Virus record (IMG/VR): IMGVR_UViG_3300032236_001599
Location: 1-44,378 of that record
Length of the DNA stretch: 44,378 nucleotides
Reading direction: 5' to 3' (one strand)
Source: a virus
Shown here in pieces: positions 14,199 to 24,255 of the stretch. The first letter of the stretch is position 1. Each line of letters opens with the position of its first letter. The notes under the pieces were generated by a model, which was not told the origin of the DNA, ran no database searches, and saw only the letters and a list, made by a program, of their open reading frames with translations. A program made the translations under genes and the position numbers.

Positions 14199-14234
14199 GG
14201 GTGTGTCTTCATTCTGGGGGTAGTTTGGGGAAGG

Positions 14235-14654
14235 TCAACCAGCGCGGGCGAGGGCGATGGCCGCCGGGAACAGGAAGTCCGGGTAGGGGTTTTTGCCGTT
14301 TTCCATGGTTATGACCGCCTTGAGGAAGGCTATCAGCCGGTCGTCGTCGGCCAGATCCAGCTCGAAGTCGGGGTTGACCCCCATCCGGTGGCAGACGAAA
14401 CCGATGTAGGAATCCGTGTCATTCTCGCTGGGGGGCGACCAGCGCTGGATGATGCCGGCGATGGTCTTCAGGCCGTACTTGGACTCATAAACGCCGAGCA
14501 GCCGGACCATGGCCGCTATGCCGTAAAGCGGCGACGTGAAGGAGACATTCACGTCGTCCGGCTGCTCTGGCGTCATCCCCGCCCAGCGTACGGCGGAGTG
14601 TTTGATGTTGCCGGGGTTGTTGGTCCTTATTCCCCTTGGTACCGTCTCAACCAC
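14235..14654 (-). CDS. Peptidoglycan-hydrolase/virion P5-like protein
   Basis: This encodes about 139 residues from GTG 14654, preceded by AGAAGGTAGCCAG. The opening RGIRTNNPGNIK and the later GLKTIAGIIQRWSPPSENDT and YIGFVCHRMG are hallmarks of a widespread phage family annotated as structural protein P5 or lysozyme-like virion protein. It overlaps the end of the HNH-like gene by 28 bp. With the neighbouring lipoprotein, HExxH protein and holin it forms the likely lysis cassette, so it may be the endolysin. The catalytic residue is not identified. Confidence 0.7.
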   Translation of the reverse strand: MVETVPRGIRTNNPGNIKHSAVRWAGMTPEQPDDVNVSFTSPLYGIAAMVRLLGVYESKYGLKTIAGIIQRWSPPSENDTDSYIGFVCHRMGVNPDFELDLADDDRLIAFLKAVITMENGKNPYPDFLFPAAIALARAG

Positions 14655-14962
14655 CTGGCTACCTTCTCGATCTGCTTCGCGTTGGCCGTCGTCTTGATCC
14701 TGTTGGCCAGGGACGAGATGACGACGACGTTGCCCCTGACGTAGCCCTTCTTCGGGCATATCCTGTCGAGGGTCGGTGACGTCTCCGCTGGTCGCTTGTC
14801 CTTGCCTGTCTTGTACCGTAGGCCAAGCACCGGACATCTCACACCCACCTTGATGTCGGCTTCCGTGATGTCGAACGGGAGGTTGTTCTGCTTCGCTCTT
14901 TGCTTGGCCGCGCAGAGAAGAATCCTCTCAGGATGGCGTTCGCGATACCAACGCATCCACAC
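14627..14962 (-). CDS. HNH-like small endonuclease
   Basis: This encodes 111 residues from GTG 14962 (ATG 14956 is an alternative with a better-spaced AAGAAGG). The order ...RCPVLGLRY..., SPTLDRICPKKGYVRGNV and VVISSLANRIKTTA is typical of a phage HNH-type nuclease family (consensus CPVLG...LDRI.P..GYV.GNV..IS..AN.IK). Upstream in the same frame the codons PRTKEQKKV look like the usual start of this family but offer only CTG at 14989 as start, 4 bases after the in-frame TGA of the Nmad1-like gene. The true start may therefore be non-canonical. It may nick DNA at packaging or act as a free-standing homing nuclease. Confidence 0.75.
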   Translation of the reverse strand: MWMRWYRERHPERILLCAAKQRAKQNNLPFDITEADIKVGVRCPVLGLRYKTGKDKRPAETSPTLDRICPKKGYVRGNVVVISSLANRIKTTANAKQIEKVARWLRRYQGE

Positions 14963-14995
14963 CTTCTTCTGCTCTTTCGTGCGAGGCAGACAACG

Positions 14996-15331
14996 TCAGC
15001 GCCACTTGCCGGTCCGCAGCAGAAGACCGATGACGCCGTAGTTGGCAAGGTCAGCCCAAGAGTCGAGAATCGGCTCATTGTTGGCTGCCGCCTCACCCTT
15101 CATCTCCTTCTTCAGGAGATTGTTGATGCGGCTGACCTTGTCTTGGGTGCGGACCATGACACCCAATTCTCCATTGAGACTGATGTTGCTGCTTCCGTAG
15201 TCCTGCTGCTTGCGGTCCATGAGCAGGGCGAGCGGAAGGATGGCACGCAGGTATTCGCGTCCCATCTCAGTCTGAAGGCCGAGTTCAGAATGGAGTTTGT
15301 CGGCCAGGGCGTCGGTATCAATGTTGGGCAT
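14996..15331 (-). CDS. Nmad1 (DUF1599)-like nucleotide-modification-associated protein
   Basis: This encodes 111 residues. QQDYGSSNISLNGELGVMVR, TQDKVSRINNLL and ILDSWADLANYGVIGLLL match the DUF1599/Nmad1 pattern (DYG...G...R..DK..R...L......E...D...DLANY...). In phages such domains are linked with base modification or nucleotide handling. No other modification enzyme is recognised here. The ATG at 15331 is preceded by GTCCTACG. The TGA stop is in frame with the HNH-like gene that follows, which makes a readthrough product conceivable. Confidence 0.75.
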   Translation of the reverse strand: MPNIDTDALADKLHSELGLQTEMGREYLRAILPLALLMDRKQQDYGSSNISLNGELGVMVRTQDKVSRINNLLKKEMKGEAAANNEPILDSWADLANYGVIGLLLRTGKWR

Positions 15332-15365
15332 CGTAGGACGATAATCCCACGACGCCCTACATCGG

Positions 15366-18300
15366 TCAATGCCGTTTCTTCGGGGTAGGTTCGCCTGCGA
15401 TGGTGTCGGCGACTTCCTTCTCCGTCTGAGGATTGGCGACGATCTGGGCGGCGCCGGCGGCGATAGGTCCGCCGACAGCCCCGAGGGCCATGTTGGCCGC
15501 CGGCACGGCGACCGAGCGGTAGGCCGCCCGGACCGCGTTGCGTTCGGCCGCGTTGGAGTCGGGGTTGGCGGCGAGTTCCTTGACCGCCTTGAAGGTCTTG
15601 CCAGCCCAATCGCCCATGACGCCGGCAGGCATCTGGCCGCGATGGATGGCCTTCCACGCCATCTCGCCAGGGCCGGTGACGCCGGTGAACATGAGGGCGT
15701 CCGAGGCGTCCTTGACCCATTCGGGCAGGATGTCGTCGGGGTTTTCCTTCTTGTCCGAGGCGCCGTTGATGAGCTTCCGCAGCTCGCCGAGGCCGTAGTA
15801 GGCGGCCGTCAGGACGGCCATGGCGCCGTAGGAGCCGGTCGCCGCGAGGCGTTCGGTGGCGCTGTATCCGTTCTTGCCCGTCACCTTCTTGGCGATTTCG
15901 GCCATGTTGCGGGTGTGCTGCATGGACCATTCGTAGGGGTAGGTCGTCAACTGGAACAGGATCTTGCCGAGGGGGGAGTCGTTGGCCGCGATGGTCTTGG
16001 ACGAGCGGTTGGCCTGCACCATGGCCTGCTTGGAGAAGACCTGGACGGCGTTGCGGTAGGCTGCCGCCTGCGGGTCGTTCGGGTCGAGGATGCGGCTGAG
16101 CTGTTCCTCCGGGGCCTGCTTGCGCATGTCCTTCACCCAGTCGGCAAAGCCGTTCTGAGCGTCGGGCTTGACGCCGAGTTCGGCCAGGCGGTCCTTGGCG
16201 AGGTTGTCCATGCGGACGTCGAAGCCGGCGTCCCGCAGCACCTTCACGAGGCCGGTGGAGTTGTCGAGATGGCCGATGATCTTGTCGATGTAGTCGGAGC
16301 CGACGCGGAGCGAGGATTCGCGCTTGGCCGTCTCCGTGGCGCTGATACCGTAGAGACGGTGGACGTTGTCGGCCTGCTTGCGCCAGAAGCCTTCGGAGCC
16401 TCCCTCGTCGGAGTGGAAGCCTTCGGACATGGAATCAAGGCCGCGATGGAGGTGGTTGATGCCCATCTCCAACGCCAGGGCGGAGTAGAGGTCATGGCCC
16501 TTGCCGTAGGCCGCCTCGATGCCCTTGCTGAGGGCTTCGGGGTTGTAGGCGTCCTTGCGGGTCATGAGGATGTTCCGCACGCGGTTGAGGTTCGTCAGGA
16601 TGGTGGTGCCGGCGTCGATGGGGTTGCCGGTGCGGATGCCCATGCTTCCCGGCTCCACAAGGTTGAGCAGGCCGGTTCCCTTGAGGAAGGCGGTGGTGAC
16701 GAAGGCGTTGTTGGCGTTCAGCAGGGCAGTCTCCGCCTTATTCAGGCGGGCTGAGGTGACGCCGAGATACGACTGCAAGGCGGTCTGCATCTCGTTGATA
16801 TGGTCGGCGCTGACGCCCTCGTTGTACATCTTGCGCTTGGATTCCGCCCAGCCAGATCCGTCGGCGCCGAAGCGCTTGGCGATTTCGGCACGGCGGGCCA
16901 GCGAGCCGGAGTATCCGGCCAGCAACTTGCCGACGTCCTTCTCGCGGAAGTCGTCGAACATGGCCGCTTCTTCCGTGGTGAATTGGCGGGCCTTTTGGAA
17001 GTCCTCCTTGGAGCCGGGGCTGCCCTCCTGGAAGATGTTACGCTCGAAGTCCAGACCCTCGCGTCCGAGCAGGACGGCGTCGCGCCAGGCTTCGGCCTTT
17101 TTGACCGACGCATCCGCGATGAGCTTCCGCTTGCCTCCGCTGCCGGCGCCGGCGTACTGCTCGCCGAACTCCTTCTGAAGGTCTTCGGGGGACATCCGCT
17201 CATATCGGGCCTTGTAGGCCTTGGATGCCGCCTCGACGAAACCCTTCGGGTCTGCCGCGACGGATTCCTCGTTGATGCTGCGGGGGAAGTAATCCTTGAT
17301 TTCTCCCATCTCCAAGCCGGCGTCGATGCCGTACTGACGCATCTCTGCCAGAACCTTCTTCACACGCTCGACGGCCTTGCCAGTTTCGCCGCCGATGTTG
17401 GTAAGCCGGCCTTCGACGGCCTTGACGAACAGATCGTTGTACCTTGCCCGCTGTTCGGGCGTCATCTTCTGGACGTCCTTCAGCACCGGGCCGAGGGCCA
17501 AGCCGAGTTTGTTGCGGAAGGCGGTAGCCTGGTTCGAGACGGCCGTGCCGTAGTCCCGCTGGTTTTCGGAGTCGGGACGACCCGGAGCCAGGGAGAAGTC
17601 GTCGGCGACCTTGCGGGCCGTGGGCGACTGCGGGTTGATGTCGGCGACCGTGCGGATGCGCGTGCCGACGGACTTGAAGAACTTGACGACCGGGAAATCG
17701 GAGACGGAGCGGTAGGCGGAACCGCCGACCTTGACGGTCGGCTCCTTGCCGTCGGCGGCCGCCTCAAGGTCCGAGGCGTCGTCCTTATGGGCCGACTCCT
17801 GACCTGCGGCGACAGGGTCGCGGCGGGATTCCATGACATCGTGGCCGGTGTCGTGGATGTTGTTGGACCCGTATTCCTCTGCGGAATAACGTCCCTTGGC
17901 GAAGTTGGACAGAATCTTGGCCGCCTGATCCTTGCCGAACATCTGGCGGAAGTTGGTCTTGATGCCTTCCCAGAGCTGGACGAGCTTGTCCTTCCAGGTC
18001 CTGGGGCTTTCCGTGTAGACGGGGTCGCTGTTCAGGCGCTTGCGGACGACGTCCTTGAACGTCTCGGCGAACCATTCGTTGGCGTTGAACAGGCGGTAGG
18101 CTTCCTCGGAGGCGCGGACGCGGTACATCGGTTCGCCCTTGCCCGGAATCTGGGTGAAGCGGAGATCTTTGGTCAGTTCGGGGTATTCCTGGGAGACGCG
18201 CTGGATGTCCGTTCCCTTGACGCGGACCTTGTTCCAGTCCGCATCCTCGGCGCCGACTAGCTTGGCGAAGCCGGGGTTCTTCTTGAGGAAGTCACGGCGG

Positions 18301-21300
18301 GCGTCCAGCCATTCGGCACGCAGGGCGGCACGGTCGGATTCTGGGAGGAATTGGGCTAGGTGGTGGGCGACCTCATGGGCGGCCGTATCCTCGAAGCGGC
18401 CTTCGCGGATGGCGTCGCGGAAGATGGTGACGATGCGGTTGGCCGACTCGTACTGACCCTGCTGGCCTTCCTGGCCTTCACGGACGGACAGTTTCACGCC
18501 GTCGAAGAAACGGTTTCCGACCATGTTGAGGATGCGGGTAAGACCCTCGACCTCCTTGTCGGAAAGCTCGCCATTCTTGCGGGCCTCGAAGACGGCACGA
18601 TCCACGATGCCCTGGTAGCCACGGCGAGCGGGGTTGTCGTTGGCTCGGTTTTCGGCGTTCTGGTTGATGCGCCGGTCCAGCTCGTCGGCCTTGCGGGCGT
18701 CCGTGGCAGGGTTGCGTTCGACGTTCGGCTCGACGGACGGGGTAGTCTGATCAGGAGATTCTGCGGTCGCCGTACGCTTGACGTCACCTTCATCGCGAAG
18801 GGACTTGAAGTCGTTCCCGACAAAGGACGGGATTTCGTGGGCGTAAGACTTCCCGTCGCCCACCATGTCGACCGTCTGGAGGTTTCCGGTGGCCGACGAA
18901 AGTTTGGAGAGGTTTTCTCCGATGGCCTTGCGCTGGGCGACATCCATACCGTCGCCGACATAGGCGATCATGTTGACGGCGTTCGAGCGTTCGATGGCAG
19001 GAAGCAGGGTGTCGAGGCCGCCTTTCTGGCGCAGCTTCGTCATCTTGTCCGGCGTCATCTCTATGGAGCCGACAGGTTCGAGGTTGTTGTTGAGCAGCAG
19101 GACTCCGGTCTTGTCTCCGAATACGCTCTTGGCGAATGGAATGGCGTCGGACGGCTGTTTGAGTTGAGAGCCGATGGTGTCGTTCTGTGTGAAGACACGC
19201 TCGGTGATCGGTATGGTCTTGGTGCGGGCGAACTGCGGGATGGCAGCGCCTTCGGTCACGGCACCCTTGGTGTCGACAAAACTGTATTTGTCCTTCGCGA
19301 TGGCGAACAGGCCGCCATACTCGATGCCGGACTTCTTGAGAATGTTGGTCGTTCCGCTGTTGGTGCTTATGTCAGCAGGGGAAAGTTGGGTCCGACCAGA
19401 CGGGTGATTGTGGACGGCCCACACCTTGGCGGCTCCAGGGGTACCCAACGCGGCGCCGGTGATGATGCCCTGCGGAACCATGGCGGCCGTATGCGTGCCG
19501 GTGGTGATGCGGGCGATGTTGATGATCTTGCCGTTTTTGTCGGCGACGACGACGGCGAAGACTTCCTGCGGACGCTGGGCGAACCATTCTCCCGTGACGT
19601 GGGCGACGTCGGCAGGGGTCTGGACGGTGTCGAGGCCTGAGCGGAGGGAGCCAGCCTCGGCGTGTTCGACGACGGCGCCGAACTTGCCGCCAGGAAGGTC
19701 GACGCGATGGATGCGGTCCAAGGCCGGCTCCTGCCCCTTGGCTGGCTCGGCCTGATTGGCGGCAATCTTCTGGGCTTGCTGGATGACCCTGCGCTTGCGG
19801 GCCTGCTGGGCTTCGGTGGGCTGGGCGTTGGCTTCCGGGGCTGGCTTGACTGACTTGACGTTGCCGTTGGAGTCGAGCTGGAACTCCACCTGCTTGGGGC
19901 CGAACAGGCTTTGTTCTTCGGCTTCGTTGACCTGATCGCGGCGAGACGCAAACATGTCGCCCGTGGCGGTGTCGTTGTCCCTGAGATACTGCTTCTGCTC
20001 GTCGGGCGTCATCTCGTCGAACGACTTGGCGACGGGTTCGGCCGGCTTGGCGACAGGGTTGCCGCCGTTGGCGGCCGCTTCTTCTTCCTTGCTGACGCCG
20101 GCCTCGGCGTAGATCTGGTCGCGAAGCTCCGGGTTGGTTCGCCAGGTGCTGAGTTCCTCGCGCTGACGCTTGAGGTCGTCGATGTACTTCTTGGTCTTCT
20201 CGACGTTCTTGACCTTCACGCCGCCGGCGACGGCCTTGTCGGGACGCTTGGCGGCACCCTGCACGGCACGGAGCTGGTCGTCGATGGCGGAGCGTTTCTC
20301 CGCGACTTTCATGGCCAGCTTCTCGGCGATCTCCTGGAGCTTGGCGTCGTCCATGCCAAGGGCGTCCCACATGGTTCCTTGGCTCTCGGCGTCAGACTTG
20401 GCCTTAACACGCTCGCCCAGCAGATCCTTGATGGTGTTCATCACATCGACGACGGCCTCGGGGTGCATCCCCTTGGCGGCCGCCTTGGCGCCGGCGTTCT
20501 GCACGACCTCGTTGCCGGGGGCGTTCAGGGCGATGGCATGGGCCTGCCTGCTGTCGATGCGGTCGTTGATGAAAAGGTCGAGGGCGTCGCCCGTGAGGTT
20601 CTTCGCGATTTCGACGTTGCGACGCGCGCCTTCGGTGGACGATACGCGCTTGGCGGCCGACTCCATGGCGGCGTCGCCGCTCTTTTCACGGACTGCCCGG
20701 AGATACTTGACCGCGTCCTGCGGCGAACCCTTGCCGTCGGCGATGTTGATTTCGGCCGCCTGCATGCGGGCGTCGAGGGCCGACCATCCGTCCGCTTCCT
20801 TCAGGACGTGGACGTTCAGATCCTTGCGGCCGGCACGCTGGGCGAACTCAAGGCGGTGGTGGCCGTTGGCGACGATGTACTTCTGACCAGGTGCGAGGCC
20901 ATGGGCCGCCGGGTCGTTAGGCTGCCAGACGGTGACGATGCCGGCCTTGGTTTCATCCCATTGGCCGGAAAGCTTGTCGCGCTGATTGACGCCCGTGTCG
21001 ACCTCGTCGGTCGCTTTGTACTGCATGAGCTTCGGGTCGGCCTTGATTTCGGATGAGGCGACACGCTCGACGGGCAGGTTGTCCGTGGAACGCAGGGCGG
21101 CGCCTTCGCCCTCCACGTTGCGGGGCTGGGCTACACGCGGAGTCTGGACCTGCGGACTCGGAGCGGGGGCGGCTTCCTTGGGAGTTTCCGTGGGGGCTTC
21201 CACGGGGGCGACATCTGCGGCGGCCGGCTCAGGCTTGGCGGCTTCGGTTTGCGGGGCAACGGTCGGCTCCTTCGGCTGGACTTGCGGAGATTCAGGGGGG

Positions 21301-22334
21301 CTAATCTCCGCAGATTTGCGGGGAATAGTCGGCTCGGCGGCGGGAGCCACGAACTTGGCTTCTGCGGCGGGTTTGACCTGCGGGGCAGGGGTTGCCTCGG
21401 GCTGGACCGCAACAGGGGCAGGCGTGGCAGGCTTGGGGGCGGGAACAGGCTGCTGGACGGCAGGGGCCGGGGCGGGAGCAGGTTGAGCCGCCTGCGCTTG
21501 GGCCGCTTGCTCGGCGGCGATAAGGTCGGCGAGGGTGGAAGGAGCGGCAGCCTGAGCAGGCTGGGCAGGCTGGGCTTTAGCCGCCTGTTCAGCGGCGGTA
21601 AGGTCGGCCAGCGTGGCGTTTTTGCCGAACCGCGAACGGATGTCTTTAACTGGAATACGGCCGGCGACGTCGAGGGTGTGGCTGACGGGGTTGCCAGGCA
21701 GGAACAGGCCTTCGCCGATGGAGCCAGGAAGATGGGACAAGGCTTCCGTGAAGGGCGTTCCGGTTGCCAACTCCGTGCCAAAACCAAGGCCGCCGGCGAC
21801 AGCGCCGCCCTGCAAGGACTGACGGATCGCGTTGGCGTCGCCGCTCAGCGCGTTGACGGTGGTGGTAGGATTCGCCATGGCGGCGACGGATGGAAGCATC
21901 GCGCCGTACTTGGCGGCGTTAGGGCTGTTGATTGCCCCGACGATCTGCTGAGGGGAAGGCGGGACGACCTTGTTCTGAAGCCAATCGAACGCGGCGCCTC
22001 CGCCGGCAGCGCCTACGCCAGCGCCTAGCAATTCAATGCCAGCGGCGACGGGAGGGGCTTCGGCGAAGAAGCCAGCAAGCGGAGACACGGCTTCGGCTCC
22101 AAGGCCGGCACCGACCAAGCCGCCGCCGGTCGGAAGGACGCCACGCAGGGCCGACGTGCCGAATACCTTGGCGGCGGAATCGACCTGACTAGGGTCAAGC
22201 GCGATGACGTTGGACGGGTCAATTTCGTCGCCCGTTACGTCGTTGAGTTTCTGTCCTTGCGTTGGAGCTGAAACGACAGGCTTCTGAGGCGCTGCGCTTT
22301 GAACAAGAACGTCTTTAGGGTCAAACTCGGCCAT
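15366..22334 (-). CDS. Giant polyvalent ejection protein: ParB-like, RadC/JAMM-like and HExxH domains
   Basis: This encodes 2322 residues, the largest gene. Visible layout: alanine-rich N-terminus (1-220); Pro/Ala-rich linker (about 240-410); ParB/sulfiredoxin-like domain around VANGHHRLEFA (488-498); coiled-coil region (about 600-870); RadC-like MPN domain with JAMM motif H975-x-H977...S985..D988 (HNHPSGRTQLSPAD); zincin-like domain with HEVAH at 1320-1324; a long helical region; and a C-terminal part (about 2100-2322) with LFQLTTYPYEWSMQHTRN and a hydrophobic segment. Position after the ejection-type genes and size match podovirus internal core proteins (T7 gp16 place), and the mixed enzymatic domains match polyvalent proteins that enter the cell with the DNA. 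Individual activities are inferred from motifs. Confidence 0.88.
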   Translation of the reverse strand: MAEFDPKDVLVQSAAPQKPVVSAPTQGQKLNDVTGDEIDPSNVIALDPSQVDSAAKVFGTSALRGVLPTGGGLVGAGLGAEAVSPLAGFFAEAPPVAAGIELLGAGVGAAGGGAAFDWLQNKVVPPSPQQIVGAINSPNAAKYGAMLPSVAAMANPTTTVNALSGDANAIRQSLQGGAVAGGLGFGTELATGTPFTEALSHLPGSIGEGLFLPGNPVSHTLDVAGRIPVKDIRSRFGKNATLADLTAAEQAAKAQPAQPAQAAAPSTLADLIAAEQAAQAQAAQPAPAPAPAVQQPVPAPKPATPAPVAVQPEATPAPQVKPAAEAKFVAPAAEPTIPRKSAEISPPESPQVQPKEPTVAPQTEAAKPEPAAADVAPVEAPTETPKEAAPAPSPQVQTPRVAQPRNVEGEGAALRSTDNLPVERVASSEIKADPKLMQYKATDEVDTGVNQRDKLSGQWDETKAGIVTVWQPNDPAAHGLAPGQKYIVANGHHRLEFAQRAGRKDLNVHVLKEADGWSALDARMQAAEINIADGKGSPQDAVKYLRAVREKSGDAAMESAAKRVSSTEGARRNVEIAKNLTGDALDLFINDRIDSRQAHAIALNAPGNEVVQNAGAKAAAKGMHPEAVVDVMNTIKDLLGERVKAKSDAESQGTMWDALGMDDAKLQEIAEKLAMKVAEKRSAIDDQLRAVQGAAKRPDKAVAGGVKVKNVEKTKKYIDDLKRQREELSTWRTNPELRDQIYAEAGVSKEEEAAANGGNPVAKPAEPVAKSFDEMTPDEQKQYLRDNDTATGDMFASRRDQVNEAEEQSLFGPKQVEFQLDSNGNVKSVKPAPEANAQPTEAQQARKRRVIQQAQKIAANQAEPAKGQEPALDRIHRVDLPGGKFGAVVEHAEAGSLRSGLDTVQTPADVAHVTGEWFAQRPQEVFAVVVADKNGKIINIARITTGTHTAAMVPQGIITGAALGTPGAAKVWAVHNHPSGRTQLSPADISTNSGTTNILKKSGIEYGGLFAIAKDKYSFVDTKGAVTEGAAIPQFARTKTIPITERVFTQNDTIGSQLKQPSDAIPFAKSVFGDKTGVLLLNNNLEPVGSIEMTPDKMTKLRQKGGLDTLLPAIERSNAVNMIAYVGDGMDVAQRKAIGENLSKLSSATGNLQTVDMVGDGKSYAHEIPSFVGNDFKSLRDEGDVKRTATAESPDQTTPSVEPNVERNPATDARKADELDRRINQNAENRANDNPARRGYQGIVDRAVFEARKNGELSDKEVEGLTRILNMVGNRFFDGVKLSVREGQEGQQGQYESANRIVTIFRDAIREGRFEDTAAHEVAHHLAQFLPESDRAALRAEWLDARRDFLKKNPGFAKLVGAEDADWNKVRVKGTDIQRVSQEYPELTKDLRFTQIPGKGEPMYRVRASEEAYRLFNANEWFAETFKDVVRKRLNSDPVYTESPRTWKDKLVQLWEGIKTNFRQMFGKDQAAKILSNFAKGRYSAEEYGSNNIHDTGHDVMESRRDPVAAGQESAHKDDASDLEAAADGKEPTVKVGGSAYRSVSDFPVVKFFKSVGTRIRTVADINPQSPTARKVADDFSLAPGRPDSENQRDYGTAVSNQATAFRNKLGLALGPVLKDVQKMTPEQRARYNDLFVKAVEGRLTNIGGETGKAVERVKKVLAEMRQYGIDAGLEMGEIKDYFPRSINEESVAADPKGFVEAASKAYKARYERMSPEDLQKEFGEQYAGAGSGGKRKLIADASVKKAEAWRDAVLLGREGLDFERNIFQEGSPGSKEDFQKARQFTTEEAAMFDDFREKDVGKLLAGYSGSLARRAEIAKRFGADGSGWAESKRKMYNEGVSADHINEMQTALQSYLGVTSARLNKAETALLNANNAFVTTAFLKGTGLLNLVEPGSMGIRTGNPIDAGTTILTNLNRVRNILMTRKDAYNPEALSKGIEAAYGKGHDLYSALALEMGINHLHRGLDSMSEGFHSDEGGSEGFWRKQADNVHRLYGISATETAKRESSLRVGSDYIDKIIGHLDNSTGLVKVLRDAGFDVRMDNLAKDRLAELGVKPDAQNGFADWVKDMRKQAPEEQLSRILDPNDPQAAAYRNAVQVFSKQAMVQANRSSKTIAANDSPLGKILFQLTTYPYEWSMQHTRNMAEIAKKVTGKNGYSATERLAATGSYGAMAVLTAAYYGLGELRKLINGASDKKENPDDILPEWVKDASDALMFTGVTGPGEMAWKAIHRGQMPAGVMGDWAGKTFKAVKELAANPDSNAAERNAVRAAYRSVAVPAANMALGAVGGPIAAGAAQIVANPQTEKEVADTIAGEPTPKKRH

Positions 22335-22379
22335 GACCTTATGCTTTCCCCGGTAGGGAATTAGGCAACCGAATACCGA

Positions 22380-24251
22380 TTACCTGCGGGCGATGAGGGG
22401 AGGCACTTGAGGTGCCGGAGCGGGAGTGACGGTAAGCGTGCGAGGGTCGAACCGACCGTCACGGACGGCTTGGAAGAAGGCCGGCAGGGACGCCTGCATC
22501 GCGTCACGCGCTTCGCCGTATCCCCAAGGGGTGAATGCTTCTACGCCGAGCGGTCCGGCTTCAGGGATGCCGTACTGCTTGCGATTGATACCAATCTGCT
22601 GGGCAAGGGCCATGGCGTCAGACGGCATGCCGGCGCTATTAGCGGTGCCAAAGTTTCCGGAGGCATACTGAGCGATGCGAGGGTCGCTCATGGCCTTCTG
22701 GCGCTGGGCCAGCACAATCTTGTCCTGAGCGTCGAGAAGAAGCTTTTGGACGGTAGGGCCATATCCGGGATTAACCTGATTGCCGGCGTTTCCACCGTCG
22801 GCTGCCTGAGCGGCGGCCAACTGCTCGGGTGTGATGACTCCAAGGGCCAAGGCCTGCTTGGCTACGTCGCCTGCGGCACGGGAAGCGTCCTTGGCAGGGA
22901 TGACTCCAAGCCAGTTGTTTTCGCCCTTCATCGACTTGAAGTCGCCGAGGTCTTCGTTGCCTTGGAAGACAGGCTTGGTCTGGTACTTGCCCGTGTTGGC
23001 GTTCCAGTAGGCGACGGTATCCTGTCCGGTACGCTTGTCGATGATGTGCGTAGCCTGCCCATGACGCATGGACGCGGCGACCTGATCGCCGGGGTTGTAG
23101 TCGACGCCCTTGATGCTCAGGCCGCCCTGCTTGTTCGGGAGGATGTCGCCGGCGGGGGCGGCAGGCGCCGCCTGCGGAGAGGCGGGAGCCGTAGCCGGAG
23201 CGGGCTGGGAAGGGGCGGCAGGCGCTTGGTCAATCGGAGCCGACGGGTCGAGCTTCGGAATGACCGACTGACCCTGCTGGGGGGCTGGGAATTGGTCGGC
23301 AGGGGTAGACGGATGGGGGGCGGCAAGGACGCCACCGCCGGGAGCCATGAAGCCCTTAAACCTCTTGCCGACGGTCTTGCCTCCGCCGTGGAAGAAGTCG
23401 CTGATGGAGCCGGTGACTCCGGGGCGAGCCTGGGTGACGTCTTCGTACTGGATGTTGTTCGGGTCGATGCCGAACTTCTGCAACGCGGCGCCGTAGTCGC
23501 CGTGGTTTGCGGCCAGCTCCTGGGCGATGGCGGTAGACTGGGCAGGGTCGAGCGTAAGTCCGCCGAGGCGAGGATCCTGATTGAGGATACGCTGGCCGCG
23601 CTGGACGTCGCTGAGTTTCGGGCCGGCGCCAGGCGCGTTGGCCTTGGCGTCGAGGGCGTTCTGCTGGCGGGTATTCTTGCCTTCTTCGCGCGTGGCGGTG
23701 TCGGCTGATCGGCCTGCGATGGTTGCGGCGGCGCGGGAGTTGCTGAAGACAGGGGCTGCGAAACCGCCTTGGATTCCGTAGACTTCAGCGGGTGTGAAGA
23801 TGTCGCTGAGGTGAGGGTCGAGGCGGGTTTTGTATTCCAAGCCCGACAAGTTGGCCTTGTTCGTAGCCTCGTCGGCCTGCGAGCCGGTCAACCTTGCTTT
23901 CTGCTGGGCTTCATCGACGAGATAGGGCGTCTGCTTCTGAAGGGTCAGCATATGCTGAGCCTCGTAGGGATTCCTCGTACGAGTCATCAGCAGGAACTGC
24001 CGAGCAATCGGATCAGAGACGCCGGCACGCTGAAGCGCCTCGTCCGTGTAAGCCGCGTTGCGGGCGGCTTCATCGTCCGCCTGCAATCCAGCCTTGCGTG
24101 CTTCGGCTTCGTAAAGCGCCTGATGGGCCTGCTGAAGTCGGGCGGCTGCCATGGCGGCAGGGCTGAACTTATCGGCGATGTTGCCAAGGCCGTTTATGTA
24201 GCTGTTGTCAGGTCCGTAGACTGCGGTTCCAAATGCGGATCGTTCGGCCAT
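22380..24251 (-). CDS. Putative internal virion/ejection protein
   Basis: This encodes 623 residues: helical and alanine/glutamine-rich in the first 230 residues, then a proline-rich low-complexity linker (about 300-375, PAPATAPASPQAAPA) and a mixed C-terminal half. No enzymatic motif is seen. Its place between a gp14-like protein and the giant protein corresponds to the T7 gp15 slot. It is probably a component of the ejectosome; there is no sequence-level proof. It starts 4 bp after the upstream stop. Confidence 0.75.
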   Translation of the reverse strand: MAERSAFGTAVYGPDNSYINGLGNIADKFSPAAMAAARLQQAHQALYEAEARKAGLQADDEAARNAAYTDEALQRAGVSDPIARQFLLMTRTRNPYEAQHMLTLQKQTPYLVDEAQQKARLTGSQADEATNKANLSGLEYKTRLDPHLSDIFTPAEVYGIQGGFAAPVFSNSRAAATIAGRSADTATREEGKNTRQQNALDAKANAPGAGPKLSDVQRGQRILNQDPRLGGLTLDPAQSTAIAQELAANHGDYGAALQKFGIDPNNIQYEDVTQARPGVTGSISDFFHGGGKTVGKRFKGFMAPGGGVLAAPHPSTPADQFPAPQQGQSVIPKLDPSAPIDQAPAAPSQPAPATAPASPQAAPAAPAGDILPNKQGGLSIKGVDYNPGDQVAASMRHGQATHIIDKRTGQDTVAYWNANTGKYQTKPVFQGNEDLGDFKSMKGENNWLGVIPAKDASRAAGDVAKQALALGVITPEQLAAAQAADGGNAGNQVNPGYGPTVQKLLLDAQDKIVLAQRQKAMSDPRIAQYASGNFGTANSAGMPSDAMALAQQIGINRKQYGIPEAGPLGVEAFTPWGYGEARDAMQASLPAFFQAVRDGRFDPRTLTVTPAPAPQVPPLIARR

Positions 24252-24255
24252 TGTT

